Source of the DNA: Desulfobacca acetoxidans DSM 11109
GTDB lineage: Bacteria; Desulfobacterota; Desulfobaccia; Desulfobaccales; Desulfobaccaceae
Direction: 5' to 3'
Assembly: GCF_000195295.1 (NCBI RefSeq)
Contig: NC_015388.1
Location: forward strand, 992,001 to 1,056,000
DNA: 64,000 nucleotides
In this document: positions 16,831-26,791 of the stretch, in pieces
Layout: each line of letters begins with the position of its first letter
How positions within the stretch are numbered: the first letter of the stretch is position 1
Program-made: the position numbers and the translations under genes
Notes under the pieces: generated by a model
What the model was told of the DNA's origin: nothing
The model's database searches: none
What the model saw: only the letters and a program-made list of their open reading frames with translations

Positions 16831-19800
16831 GAGAGAGTTTTTTGTTGTAGAGGCACTGTAAAAACAACGTGAGTGCCAAATTCCAAGCCACTGGAGATGT
16901 CTAAGGCGCCTCCTAATATATGCACCCGTTCGTTAATGGACGATAGACCTAAACCTACATCCAGAGATGATCGATTCAGGGTCGACCCGAGTTCGAACCC
17001 CTGACCGTTATCGGCCACCGAGACGGTCAACCTGTCTGGCGTGCGGTCAATGTGTACGGTCACAGCCGTTGCCTGGGCGTGCTTTTCAATATTGGTGAAC
17101 AGTTCCTGAAAGATACGATATAAATGAATCTGCGCCTGGGAGGAGAGAGAAACATCGATCCCGTCTAGTTCCTGAAGATTTTCGGTAATCTGATAAAACC
17201 GACGGTATCCGTCCAGAAGATGCCGGAGCGCCGCCGCTAAACCGACATTTTCCAGGAGTGAAGGGCTGAGATCATGGGCCAGGCGCCGAACATTCTCCAC
17301 CACTTCATTGATGTACGCCGCCATACTGGTGCACTCCCGTTTCAACCTGGCTTGATCTTTGCGGAGCTTATCGGCAACAGATTTTAGTTGCAGTTTAAGG
17401 GCTGTGAGGCTCTGTCCTAATTCATCGTGCAGTTCGAGGGATAGCCGACGGCGTTCGGTTTCCTGGGCGCGGAAGATTTGCGAGGCCAGCATCCGCAACC
17501 TGCTGTCCGATTGCCTGAGGGCAGCTTCTAAATGTTTCCGTTCGGTAATATCCTGGGCGTTGATGACAACGCCGCCCACCGCCGGTTCGTGCAGCAGGTT
17601 TTTTCCTTTGACTTCCCAAACCCGCCAGGAGCCATCCCGACGTCGGAGCTGTACTTCGGTAGTAAAGGTCTGGCCCGTCTGTCGCAACATTTGTGAAAAA
17701 AAGTTTTTTAGCGGCTGGCGTTCTTCCGGATGCACCAGCTCGAAGGCGTTCTTGCCGATAAGTTCTGCCACCGGATAGTCAAGCAGTCGGGTAACGCTCG
17801 GATTCAGATAGCGGCAGACACCCTCCGAGGTGAGCAGGCCGATCACATCGGAGATGTTCTCGGTGAGCAGGCGGAAATATTCTTCCCGGCGCAGGGCAGC
17901 AATTTCGGCCTCGCGCCGGGCCGAGATGTCGGTGACGATACCGACGCTACCTTTAAACTCACCCTGGGAATCAAATATGGGTTGGGGGGATACGATAGAG
18001 GAAAATGCACTACCGTCTTTCCTTTGCCACTCTATCTCATATGGTGATTTATCACCGGCCCGACGCTTGGCAAGCTCCGCCCGTAAAATGTCTTGATTCG
18101 TCTGATCAAGAAGCTCCAAAACATTGCGACCGACCAGTTCTTCAGCAGAATATCTTAAGAGTTCACAGATTTTCGGATTAGCATAGGTGATACCACCTCG
18201 CTCATCCAGCACCCCTAAACCATCGTTCATGGTCTCTACCAGAAAACGGTGGTGTTTTTCGCTCTCACGGAGCGTCGCTTCGGCCTGCTGTCGCCGGGTA
18301 ACATTGACCAGGCTGCCCAAAATTGCCGGTCGCCCCTGATGCTCCACTAACTGGCCCAATAATTCGCAATAGACTAGCGAGCCATTTTTGTGGAGACCTT
18401 TAATGACATATGCCTCTGGGGGCTGACCCTTGAGACGGTTGGCGATCTGTTGTCTTATCAGGTCGCGGTCATCCTCATGTACCAAATCGAGTGGAGAGAT
18501 CACGTTCAGGAGTTCCACCGGGGTATAGCCGAAGGTCCGGGCAAAAACCGGATTGACATAAATAAAACGGTTATCCTGGATAAGGTAGACCCCTACCAAA
18601 GAGCCCTCGGTATACATGCGGAACCGGCGCTCGCTCTGTCGCAAGGCCTCTTCGGCTTCTTTGCGCTTGGTGATATCCCGCCCAACCCCCTGAAGTTCGA
18701 TGATCCTCCCCTGATCATCGAAAAAGGCATGGCTTATCCATGATAACCAGTAAGTCTGGCCATCGGGCAGGTTGATTGGATATTCGATTTCTCTCACCGA
18801 ATCTGTGGGGGTGAGAGAACTGATCAGGTCTTTGACCCGCGGTTGATCTTCGGCAGTGAGGAAGGGCGGGAGGGAGCGACCCACAAAATCTTTAGAATCC
18901 TTGCCAACGAAGCGACAAAAGGCCTCATTAACGTAGGTCAGGGTGGTATCGGGTCGAAATCGACAGATGATCTCACTCTGACTCTCCACAATGGCGCGGT
19001 AGCGTTTCTCGCTGAGCTCCAACTCCTCCTGTATCTGCCTGGTTGTCGTCACATCAATCAGAGAGCCGATATACTCAAGCGGCTGGTCCTGCCGGTTTAG
19101 TACCAGGTTGAAGTTATCGTGCAACCAGCGAAACGTTCCATCCCGGTGGCGGAACCGGTATTCGATGACCTGAGGCCCTACCCCCTGTTGGAAAGAGTTT
19201 TTCAGGAGCAGGAGGGGACGATCTTCAGGATGGACGTGTTGTTCCCAAAAATCCGGTTCGGACAAGACTTCTTCTGTGGTATAGCCGATTAAGTTAACTA
19301 TATTCCTGCTGAGGTAGGTTAATACACATCGATCCTGCAAGATGCAGCTATAAAGGGCCGCAGGGCTATGATACAACAAGTGCTCCAGGCGTGCCTGGGT
19401 CTTTTCCAATTCTTTTCGGGTCTGGCGGTCATCGGTGATGTCCAGAACATAAATGCCCACCCGAACAACCTTGCCCTCGTCATTAAAGATGGGGTAGACG
19501 GTATGATAAAAAATCCGGCCACGTGATTCATCTTCGAAGCGGTTGATTCTACCGGTCTGAAAGACCTCTGCAACCTTGGCCCTCCTGGTCTCGCGCACCT
19601 TCTCAGGGAGTAACGCATAAACATTCAGACCCACGATCTCTGCTAACGGCCGCCCCGCACGCTGGGCGGCGGCGTCATTGGCGGCGATAATGGTGCCTTG
19701 CGAATCTAGCAGCAAGGCTACGTCTTGCAGGGCCTGGAAAAGCGCCTTGTGTGCATTCTCGCTCTGTCGGGCCGTTTGCTCCAATGCCTTCCGGGCTGAG

Positions 19801-20231
19801 ATATCGCGTACGGTGGCAATCAGATATCTTTTCCGGCTGATGGTGGCCGAAGTCAGATTTAATTCTACCCAATGCTGGCGTCCATGTCGGTCCTGTGCCA
19901 ACCACTCGAAGAGTTGCGGACCTTCCTGCAGAGCTTTGGCGATATATTCCTGGGCTTCAGCGAGGGAGTACGGCGGCTTGCCGGTAAAAAGCAGTCCTAG
20001 AGATAGATTAGAGATTTCGTGATTGGCAAAACCAGTCATCTCCGAAAACTTCTCATTCGCCGCCACGAATGTCAGATTTTCAGCGTCAATGACCACGACG
20101 GCGTCATTAATGACATCAAAAAGTAAACTATACAATTCGCGCGGGAAAGCGCAAGGACAAGAGGTCTGATTCTGATAAGGAAATATCAGCTCGGATTTGG
20201 GTTCGGGATTTTTCTTACTTCTCTGGTTCAT
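16827..20231 (-). CDS. Seven-PAS sensor histidine kinase (NarX-type HisKA_3)
   Basis: The 1134-residue protein has seven consecutive PAS/PAC modules (about residues 30-905), each ending in the usual DIT/DIS linker. A HisKA_3 domain follows (phospho-His in LSLELHDELGQSLTALK, about residue 932). The HATPase domain has NIEKHA, the G1 box VADNGQGFE and GLGLSSINER. There is no membrane helix, so it should sense a cytoplasmic cue. It is paired by a 4-base overlap with the NarL-type regulator downstream. The signal is unknown; multiple PAS modules in this kinase type often sense redox state or ligands. Confidence 0.93.
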   Translation of the reverse strand: MNQRSKKNPEPKSELIFPYQNQTSCPCAFPRELYSLLFDVINDAVVVIDAENLTFVAANEKFSEMTGFANHEISNLSLGLLFTGKPPYSLAEAQEYIAKALQEGPQLFEWLAQDRHGRQHWVELNLTSATISRKRYLIATVRDISARKALEQTARQSENAHKALFQALQDVALLLDSQGTIIAANDAAAQRAGRPLAEIVGLNVYALLPEKVRETRRAKVAEVFQTGRINRFEDESRGRIFYHTVYPIFNDEGKVVRVGIYVLDITDDRQTRKELEKTQARLEHLLYHSPAALYSCILQDRCVLTYLSRNIVNLIGYTTEEVLSEPDFWEQHVHPEDRPLLLLKNSFQQGVGPQVIEYRFRHRDGTFRWLHDNFNLVLNRQDQPLEYIGSLIDVTTTRQIQEELELSEKRYRAIVESQSEIICRFRPDTTLTYVNEAFCRFVGKDSKDFVGRSLPPFLTAEDQPRVKDLISSLTPTDSVREIEYPINLPDGQTYWLSWISHAFFDDQGRIIELQGVGRDITKRKEAEEALRQSERRFRMYTEGSLVGVYLIQDNRFIYVNPVFARTFGYTPVELLNVISPLDLVHEDDRDLIRQQIANRLKGQPPEAYVIKGLHKNGSLVYCELLGQLVEHQGRPAILGSLVNVTRRQQAEATLRESEKHHRFLVETMNDGLGVLDERGGITYANPKICELLRYSAEELVGRNVLELLDQTNQDILRAELAKRRAGDKSPYEIEWQRKDGSAFSSIVSPQPIFDSQGEFKGSVGIVTDISARREAEIAALRREEYFRLLTENISDVIGLLTSEGVCRYLNPSVTRLLDYPVAELIGKNAFELVHPEERQPLKNFFSQMLRQTGQTFTTEVQLRRRDGSWRVWEVKGKNLLHEPAVGGVVINAQDITERKHLEAALRQSDSRLRMLASQIFRAQETERRRLSLELHDELGQSLTALKLQLKSVADKLRKDQARLKRECTSMAAYINEVVENVRRLAHDLSPSLLENVGLAAALRHLLDGYRRFYQITENLQELDGIDVSLSSQAQIHLYRIFQELFTNIEKHAQATAVTVHIDRTPDRLTVSVADNGQGFELGSTLNRSSLDVGLGLSSINERVHILGGALDISSGLEFGTHVVFTVPLQQKTLS

Positions 20232-20507
20232 AGTCCGTAGGATGCAATAACCGGTTTAAAATACAATTCAATTCTACTAGATGTCAAAGTACTTCACAAG
20301 ATTGCCATATTACCTAAGATAATATTCCTAATATTGTCAATGTATAAATAATGAGTAGTATTTTATCAGCTTGTTAGACTAATAATCAAAACTAATTTTC
20401 CGTCTCTTTTTTATCAGATAAATGTGTGGCAGAGGGTTTCCAAGTCTGCTAAACTTTCGCCTGGAGTGAACAAGGTCAAAACCGGTTTTTGCCAATGAGG
20501 TATCTAC

Positions 20508-21182
20508 GTGCACGTGTTTAACTGGCAGGAAGTGGATTGGGTGCTGCTGGATATGGATGGCACCCTGTTGGATAAGCATTTCGACGATTATTTTTGGGAA
20601 ACTCTGGTTCCCCGGGAATACGCTTGCCGCCAGGGGTTGGAACTGGCTGCGGCCCGACAGGAAGTATTTGCCCGCTACCAACGGCAGGAAGGAACCCTGA
20701 ACTGGACTGACATTGATTTCTGGTCTCGCGAACTTGACCTGGATATCCCGGCCCTGAAGGAGGGCATCCGGCACCTGATTGAGGTGCATCCGGACAGCGA
20801 GCCTTTCCTGCGGTATGTGCGCCGCCTTCATAAACGGGTGATTCTGGTCACCAATGCCCATTACAAGACCCTGGAGCTGAAAATGAATCAGGTAGGGTTG
20901 CTCGGTTGCTTCGACGCCGTATTATCTTCCTTTGATCTCGGCGCCCCCAAAGAGGATCGCCGGTTTTGGCAAAGATTAGAGGCCAAGCTGCAATTTGAGC
21001 CCGGGCGTACCATGTTGGTAGACGACAACCGTGAGGTCTTGCAGGCTGCCAGGAATTACGGGGTTCGTTTTGTCTTTTTTAAGGCCCGCTCAAGTTCTCA
21101 AGCGGCCCCTGAAACCTCCCGCCGATTTCCTGTGATCCATTATTTCACCGAGTTGATGCCTCCTTTGGAGAGCGCTGAGTAA
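20508..21182 (+). CDS. HAD-superfamily GMP/IMP nucleotidase (YrfG-like)
   Basis: The 224-residue HAD hydrolase has motif I DMDGTLLDKHFDDYFW, motif II LVTNAH, a lysine in LGAPKEDRRFW and motif IV MLVDDNREVLQAA. The HFDDYFW...VPREYA stretch after motif I is characteristic of the YrfG group, which dephosphorylates GMP/IMP. A GTG start at 20508 fits the motif spacing. It stands alone between the kinase gene and murA; no operon partner is seen. Confidence 0.85.
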   Translation: MHVFNWQEVDWVLLDMDGTLLDKHFDDYFWETLVPREYACRQGLELAAARQEVFARYQRQEGTLNWTDIDFWSRELDLDIPALKEGIRHLIEVHPDSEPFLRYVRRLHKRVILVTNAHYKTLELKMNQVGLLGCFDAVLSSFDLGAPKEDRRFWQRLEAKLQFEPGRTMLVDDNREVLQAARNYGVRFVFFKARSSSQAAPETSRRFPVIHYFTELMPPLESAE

Positions 21183-21371
21183 TATAGCATGGAGATGATC
21201 ATCCCGAGGAAAGCGGGGTTTATGCAAACTAGCTTCTTTTATTATCTAGAGCCTTGAGGAGGCTCCGGCAGTGATAATGAACGAAGCATTTTTCTGCTTC
21301 GCTTATTATAACCGCTTCTTTCAAGAAGACCGGCGGCGGAAAAAACTATTTAGGTAGCGGCCAGAGATTAC

Positions 21372-22625
21372 TCAAGCTTTTTCCCGCCAGATGTTCGCCC
21401 CCAGAGCTGACAGTTTTGTTTCTATCCTTTCATAGCCCCGGTCCAGGTGATAAACCCGATGCACCTCGGTCTGGCCCCTAGCGCCGAGGCCGGCCAGGAT
21501 TAACGAGGCGCTGGCCCGCAGGTCGGTTGCCATAACTGGTGCACCCTGCAAAGATTTTACGCCCCGGACCACCGCCTGATTGCCGGAAACGACGATATCG
21601 GCGCCCAACCGTTTGAGCTCGCTGACATGCATGAAACGTTTCTCAAATATGGTTTCAGTGATGACACTTACACCTCGCGCCAAGGTCATCACGGTCATGA
21701 ACTGGGCCTGCATATCCGTGGGAAACCCGGGGTAGGGCAGGGTTTTGACATCCACGCCGATCAGATGCCCCCCAGAGGAGACTTTGATAGAGTCATGATC
21801 AACGCTTATTCGCAATCCGGCTTCGGCGAACTTATCCAGAACGGCAGTCAGGTGTTCCACCGGGGCCTGGCGGATGACCACTTCACCCCTGGTAATGGCG
21901 GCTGCAGCCAGGTAGGTGCCGGCTTCAATACGGTCCGGCATAATGCGATAACTGGCCGGCCGGAGGTATTTAACGCCCTGAACAGTAAGCACGTCGGAAC
22001 CGATCCCTTGGATATCAGCGCCCATGGCCTGAAGGAATTGGGCCAGGTCCGCAATTTCGGGTTCCTGGGCGGCGTTTTTAATGACCGTTTTACCGCGGGC
22101 CAACACCGCTGCCATGAGCAGGTTTTCCGTTCCGGTGACGGTGGGAAAATCAAGGATGATCCGGGCACCCTCCAGGCGTTTTACTGTGGCCTCCACATAG
22201 CCATGCTGGAGGGTTATCTTGACACCCATCTCCTCCAATCCCTTGAGATGCAGGTTGATGGGACGGGCGCCAATGGCGCAACCGCCAGGGAGGGAGATGC
22301 GGGCTCGGCCCACTCGAGCGACCAACGGACCCAATACGAGGACTGCGGCCCGCATGGTCTTGACTAAATCATAGGGAGCCTCCCAGGAGGTGAGTTCACT
22401 GGCGTCAACTTCCAGACCCCCAGAAAGGTCTTGAAAATGCACTCCTAAATTGCCCAGCAGTTTTTTGGCGGTGCGAATATCGGCCAGGTTCGGCACGTTT
22501 AGCAAAGTATGACGGCCTGGGGCCAGCAAGGTGGCGGCCAGGATAGGCAAGGCGGCGTTCTTGGCGCCGCTGATCAATACTTCGCCCCGCAATGGAACGC
22601 CGCCGGCAATAACAATCTTATCCAT
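21372..22625 (-). CDS. murA: UDP-N-acetylglucosamine 1-carboxyvinyltransferase MurA
   Basis: The 417-residue enzyme catalyses the first committed step of peptidoglycan synthesis. It starts [20 protein letters not shown]. It carries [16 protein letters not shown], the catalytic loop [14 protein letters not shown] with the active-site Cys (fosfomycin target), and SGNQAVVRG plus [17 protein letters not shown] near the end. The start is placed at ATG 22625 as in homologues, since an upstream in-frame ATG adds only 12 non-conserved residues. A short stem-loop (CGAAGCA/TGCTTCG, about 21274-21294) lies after the gene. Cys retention predicts normal fosfomycin binding. Confidence 0.97.
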   Translation of the reverse strand: MDKIVIAGGVPLRGEVLISGAKNAALPILAATLLAPGRHTLLNVPNLADIRTAKKLLGNLGVHFQDLSGGLEVDASELTSWEAPYDLVKTMRAAVLVLGPLVARVGRARISLPGGCAIGARPINLHLKGLEEMGVKITLQHGYVEATVKRLEGARIILDFPTVTGTENLLMAAVLARGKTVIKNAAQEPEIADLAQFLQAMGADIQGIGSDVLTVQGVKYLRPASYRIMPDRIEAGTYLAAAAITRGEVVIRQAPVEHLTAVLDKFAEAGLRISVDHDSIKVSSGGHLIGVDVKTLPYPGFPTDMQAQFMTVMTLARGVSVITETIFEKRFMHVSELKRLGADIVVSGNQAVVRGVKSLQGAPVMATDLRASASLILAGLGARGQTEVHRVYHLDRGYERIETKLSALGANIWREKA

Positions 22626-22897
22626 GCCTTCAGCCCTATCATAAAAATCAGATAATCTCAAGCATTATCTTAGGGATAGATGAATTTTGAGCAGAACCGC
22701 CTGGTATATTCGGATGGGGAGCAAGAATAGCGAGGGAGAAAGGGGGATTGGGAAAATTTTCTCAAAAAATTTCCCTATCAGGGTAAAATGGTTGCTTATC
22801 AGCAAATTTTAAGTTTATTATTAACAGATTAAGGTATTTTGGATAGAGGAAAGGCGCCAGGGGTGGTGGATGGGAGAGTCTGGCCGAAAGGTGGAAT

Positions 22898-24115
22898 ATG
22901 AGGCGTGACGTGAGGTTTAGGGCTACCGGGTCGTTAAGCTATACAATTTTTCTCAGTCTGCTCGTGATTCTGAGCGCCTGCTGTTTCGGGAGCTATCCGG
23001 TTCGGGCAGAGGTGATCCGCCTCGGCGAGATCAATCCCTTGACCGGAAGTTTCGCCCTGCATGGCTTAGAGATTCATCAAGGCATAACCTACGCCGTGGA
23101 GGAGGTAAACGCCAGGGGAGGGGTGCAGGGTCGTCGGGTGGAGCTTCTCAGCCGGGACGATCAGAGCCGCCCCGATGTGGCCTTGAATCAGACCCAAGAC
23201 CTGCTCTACCGTGAGAAAGTCGTGGGCCTGCTGGGCGGTTATGTAGACTCGCTGGTGAGCCCCATCAGTTCTCTGGCAGCCCGTTGCAGTGTGCCTTACG
23301 TAGCCGCCGCCAGTCTGCAGAAGTCCTTAACTGCCAAACCCAATCCCTTTTTCTTTCGCGTCTCCTGCATCAGTGGCGTCATTCAGCCCTTATGTCGGTT
23401 CTTAGGCGAAGAGCTGAAGCCGAAAAGAGTGGCCATCCTCTATATGGCAACCCCCGGATCCACCGAGTTTGCTCAAGGAGTCAAAGAAAGTCTCGGCAAA
23501 TATGGTATCCAAACCGTGGTTTGCGAAAAATTTCGCCCTGGGGCACCGGATTTCTCCGTTTTTCTGTTAAAGGTGAAGCAGCAAAAGGCCGAAGTAGTAA
23601 TTTCGGGCGGTTTCTTCCAGGATAATTTATTGTTAGTCCGTCAGCTGGGCGAACAGCAGACTTCCATTCAGGCCTTCATTGCCCCCTGGGGAGTGGCTTA
23701 CGAGAAATTTATTCGAGAAATGGGCCGGAGCGGCGAGGGTCTTATGGGTATGTGCGCCTGGAACCCAGGCATTACCCAACCGGGGACCGAAAAAGTTTCT
23801 CAGGATTTTGTGCGAGGGTTCAGCCAGCGATTCGGACAGATGCCTAATACTACTACCATGCACGGTTATACCGCCGCCCGGGCGCTCTTGGCGGCTGTTG
23901 AGCAGGCCGTTCTTAAACCGGAAGGTCTGAACGGCGCTGCCATCAGCCGGGCCTTACGGAATTTAGATCTCCTCCTGCCCATGGAGCGCCTACGCTTCGA
24001 TAATCAGGGCGATCCCTTGGACTACAACCAGGTAATTGTGCAGGTTCAAAAAGGGCAGCTCCAGGTGGTCTATCCAACCGGACGGGCCACTGCTGGCAGT
24101 ATACGTTATAAGTAA
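22898..24115 (+). CDS. livK: Branched-chain amino acid ABC transporter, substrate-binding protein (LivK-type)
   Basis: The 405-residue periplasmic-binding protein of the Leu/Ile/Val family has IRLGEINPLTGSFALHG, EEVNARGGVQGRRVELLSRD and VVGLLGGYVDS at the ligand cleft. The N-terminal signal carries a lipobox-like LSAC (Cys 28) as well as a possible type I site (PVRA|EV), so it may be a lipoprotein. It heads the liv operon, 20 bp before livH. The substrate could be another small amide or acid, since many Liv-type binding proteins in this phylum are uncharacterised. Confidence 0.92.
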   Translation: MRRDVRFRATGSLSYTIFLSLLVILSACCFGSYPVRAEVIRLGEINPLTGSFALHGLEIHQGITYAVEEVNARGGVQGRRVELLSRDDQSRPDVALNQTQDLLYREKVVGLLGGYVDSLVSPISSLAARCSVPYVAAASLQKSLTAKPNPFFFRVSCISGVIQPLCRFLGEELKPKRVAILYMATPGSTEFAQGVKESLGKYGIQTVVCEKFRPGAPDFSVFLLKVKQQKAEVVISGGFFQDNLLLVRQLGEQQTSIQAFIAPWGVAYEKFIREMGRSGEGLMGMCAWNPGITQPGTEKVSQDFVRGFSQRFGQMPNTTTMHGYTAARALLAAVEQAVLKPEGLNGAAISRALRNLDLLLPMERLRFDNQGDPLDYNQVIVQVQKGQLQVVYPTGRATAGSIRYK

Positions 24116-24135
24116 AGCAGAGAAGATAGACAACC

Positions 24136-25005
24136 ATGAGCGTCTGGCAACAGGCTGTGATTTCCGGCATTTCTTTGGGCTCTTTTTACGTTCTATTGGC
24201 TATGGGTTTCTCCCTGATCTTTGGGGTTACCCATGCCTTTAATCTGGCCCACGGAGAACTGATCCTGCTGAGCGGCTACCTGGCCTACGCCCTGTGGAAA
24301 TTTCTTGCTGTGCCTTTTTACTGGACTTTGCCGCTGTGCATGCTGTTGTTGCCGACCGCAGCATTAGGGCTGCAATGGCTGCTCCGGCGGCTGCCGCAAC
24401 CTTTTGAGATGAATTCCCTGGTGGTCACGTTCGGTCTGGCCATTATCCTGCAGAACCTGTTTCTGGCGTTCTTTTCCGCTGACTTCCGCTTAATTATGCT
24501 GGAGCAATCGATCATTTTGGACCTGCCGGGCTGGTCCGTTCTGATAACTGCCAATCAGGTGCTGCTATTTTTCTGTTCACTGGGGGCTGTCGCGGTCATA
24601 CATCTCTTCCTGCACCGGACTTTTCTCGGCAAGGCCCTGCGGGCGACCATTCAGGACCGGGAAGGGGCGGCGTTGGCCGGGATCAGAGTCGGGCAAATGC
24701 AGGTCATTGCCTTCGCCGTGGGCGGCGGGCTGATCGGCTTGGCCGGTCCGTTGTTTGCCACCAACATGTATTTGTATCCCGCCGGCGGCATGGAGGCGAC
24801 CCTCATTGCCATCATTATCACTATCGCAGCCGGGGTAGGCCGGACGCGCAGCCTTTTGTTGAGCGGTTGGCTTTTGGGTCTGGCAGAATCTTTGGCCACC
24901 TTATTGGCAGGTGCCAGTTGGCGGGAGATGATCAGTGCCGCCGTCCTGATTCTCATTCTGCTTCTGCGGCCGCAGGGACTTTTTGCCAAAAAAACTGCGA
25001 GTTAA
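24136..25005 (+). CDS. livH: Branched-chain amino acid ABC transporter permease LivH
   Basis: The 289-residue inner-membrane permease has about eight hydrophobic helices. The opening GISLGSFYVLLAMGFSLIFG and FNLAHGELILLSGYLA match LivH. The EAA-like segment RATIQDREGAALAGIRVGQM precedes the last helices. It pairs with LivM as the membrane core of the transporter. It lies between the binding protein and livM on one transcript. Confidence 0.95.
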   Translation: MSVWQQAVISGISLGSFYVLLAMGFSLIFGVTHAFNLAHGELILLSGYLAYALWKFLAVPFYWTLPLCMLLLPTAALGLQWLLRRLPQPFEMNSLVVTFGLAIILQNLFLAFFSADFRLIMLEQSIILDLPGWSVLITANQVLLFFCSLGAVAVIHLFLHRTFLGKALRATIQDREGAALAGIRVGQMQVIAFAVGGGLIGLAGPLFATNMYLYPAGGMEATLIAIIITIAAGVGRTRSLLLSGWLLGLAESLATLLAGASWREMISAAVLILILLLRPQGLFAKKTAS

Positions 25006-25088
25006 ACTGCCCACTGCTTACTAATTTCATATGAATGTGGCCCTTGGTTTATGATGCCTACTACTGTCTGAAAGCCGACCAAAAAGTA

Positions 25089-26054
25089 ATGTCTCGTCAT
25101 ATCGTGGTTAAGATCCTGATATCAGCGGCGGTCATGCTGTTCTTTGGCGGGCCGCTATTCCTGCCCGGGGCGGATTTGTACCTGCTCGTATTCGGGCTTG
25201 CCTGTTTTTATGCCACCCTGGCTCTGGCGTGGAATATCTTTGCCTTGAGTGGTCTCCTTTCCTTGGGGCACGCCGCTTTTTTCGGTTTGGGCGCTTATGG
25301 GGCGGTGCTGCTGGAAAACTGGGGACATTGGCCGACATATCCGGCAATCATGGCCGGTGGGGCATTGGGCATGGTGTATGGCTGCCTTTGGAGTTTAGCC
25401 TTTCAGAGACTGCGCGGGGCCTATTTTGCCCTGGCCTCTCTGGCGGCAATGGAAATCCCGCGGGTGGTTATCGATAACTGGGAAACCCTGACCTCGGGTT
25501 CCTTAGGCATTGTCGGCATCAGTCGCCTTCCCAGCCTTAGTATCGGTTCTCTGGTGATCCCGGTGGGCGACAACCTGCAATCCCAATATTGTTTTCTCTT
25601 TTTTCTCATGGCGGCGGTCGGACTTCTCCACTGGCGGGCGATGCGGTCAAAATGGGGCTGGGGTCTGCGGGCCATCCGGGGGGATGAAGAGGCGGCGGAA
25701 GTCTTAGGGGTCAATGTCTTTGGGTATCGATGCCTGACCCTATGCCTGAGTTCTTATATCACCGGCGTCTGCGGCGGGGTGTATGCCCATCTGGTAGGAT
25801 TGATTGAACCGGCCATGGTTTTCAACCTGCAGTTGGCCGCCTTTCCGTTGGTGCTCAGTTTATTTGGCGGACGCTATGCAGTTCTAGGCCCGATTATAGG
25901 GGCGTTGACGCTTTATCCGTTGGACCAGTTGGTTTTGCAGCCTTGGTTACCTCAAGGGCATGCAGCGATTTATGGGCTGGTTATTATCTTGACAATCTTC
26001 TTTTTCCCGCGCGGGTTGGCTTCATGGTTCAGCAGGCTTCCCAAGAACTCCTAG
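25089..26054 (+). CDS. livM: Branched-chain amino acid ABC transporter permease LivM
   Basis: The protein is 321 residues from the ATG giving MSRHIVVKILISAAVM; an upstream in-frame start adds 18 hydrophilic residues not usual in LivM. The family pattern is seen in ALAWNIFALSGLLSLGHAAF, and the EAA-like loop WGLRAIRGDEEAAEVLGVN is present. Its 3' end overlaps livG by 31 bases. Confidence 0.93.
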   Translation: MSRHIVVKILISAAVMLFFGGPLFLPGADLYLLVFGLACFYATLALAWNIFALSGLLSLGHAAFFGLGAYGAVLLENWGHWPTYPAIMAGGALGMVYGCLWSLAFQRLRGAYFALASLAAMEIPRVVIDNWETLTSGSLGIVGISRLPSLSIGSLVIPVGDNLQSQYCFLFFLMAAVGLLHWRAMRSKWGWGLRAIRGDEEAAEVLGVNVFGYRCLTLCLSSYITGVCGGVYAHLVGLIEPAMVFNLQLAAFPLVLSLFGGRYAVLGPIIGALTLYPLDQLVLQPWLPQGHAAIYGLVIILTIFFFPRGLASWFSRLPKNS

Positions 26055-26791
26055 AATTGCGGCACCTGGAAATTATCCGGGGAGGTCGGCGGGTGCTGTG
26101 TGACATCGATCTCAAAGTAAAGCAGCAGGAGATTATCGGCATTGTCGGCCCCAACGGGGCAGGCAAAACGACTCTGATGAGTGCTATTGCCGGTCAGATA
26201 AAACCTGCGGCAGGAAGTATCCTGTTTCGAGGGCAGAATATCAGCTCCTGGCCGCCTCATCGACGCTGTTGGGCCGGAATCGCCCGAACCTTTCAAATTC
26301 CGAAGCCGTTTCCCGAGATGACCGCTTGGGAAAATGTTGCCATCGGTGCCTGGTTTGGCAAAACCGGACGGAGACGGAGCATAACCAGGAGTCGGGCCTT
26401 GAAATTTTTGGAGATGGTGGGGTTACCGCACAAAGCCGATACACTCGGGAAAGAACTGACCCTGTCGGAACAGCGCCGCCTGGAGGTGGCACGGGCTTTG
26501 GCAACGCAGCCCCAGATCTTATTGCTGGATGAGGTAGCTGCCGGCCTGAGTCCGAAGATGGTCAGCCAGGTGGCAAAATTAGTGACCAGACTGAGACAAA
26601 AGGGCGTAACCCTGATCATTATTGACCATTTCCTTAATCTTACCCTGGAGGTTTCGGATCGGCTGGTGGTTCTGGATCGGGGGGAAAAGATCATGGAAGG
26701 ACCGCCCCCAGTAGTCATCCGCCATCCGGAAGTAGTCGGCGCCTATCTCGGCACCCGCCGGCTCCTCAAATCTCAGGAGGCTGAGAGTTGA
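26024..26791 (+). CDS. livG: Branched-chain amino acid ABC transporter ATPase LivG
   Basis: The 255-residue ABC ATPase has Walker A GPNGAGKTTL, a Q-loop in ARTFQIPKPF, signature LTLSEQRRLEVARAL (LSEQRR in place of LSGGQ) and Walker B LLLDEVAAGL with an H-loop in IIDHFL. The start is ATG 26024 because the frame is open further back only through livM, and homologues begin near LLELRHLEI. The signature motif lacks its Gly-Gly, which is found in some LivG proteins. Confidence 0.93.
   Translation: MVQQASQELLELRHLEIIRGGRRVLCDIDLKVKQQEIIGIVGPNGAGKTTLMSAIAGQIKPAAGSILFRGQNISSWPPHRRCWAGIARTFQIPKPFPEMTAWENVAIGAWFGKTGRRRSITRSRALKFLEMVGLPHKADTLGKELTLSEQRRLEVARALATQPQILLLDEVAAGLSPKMVSQVAKLVTRLRQKGVTLIIIDHFLNLTLEVSDRLVVLDRGEKIMEGPPPVVIRHPEVVGAYLGTRRLLKSQEAES

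Noticed and set aside
25943-26023. Longer LivG start
   Set aside because: Would overlap livM by more than 100 bases and lacks similarity to LivG.
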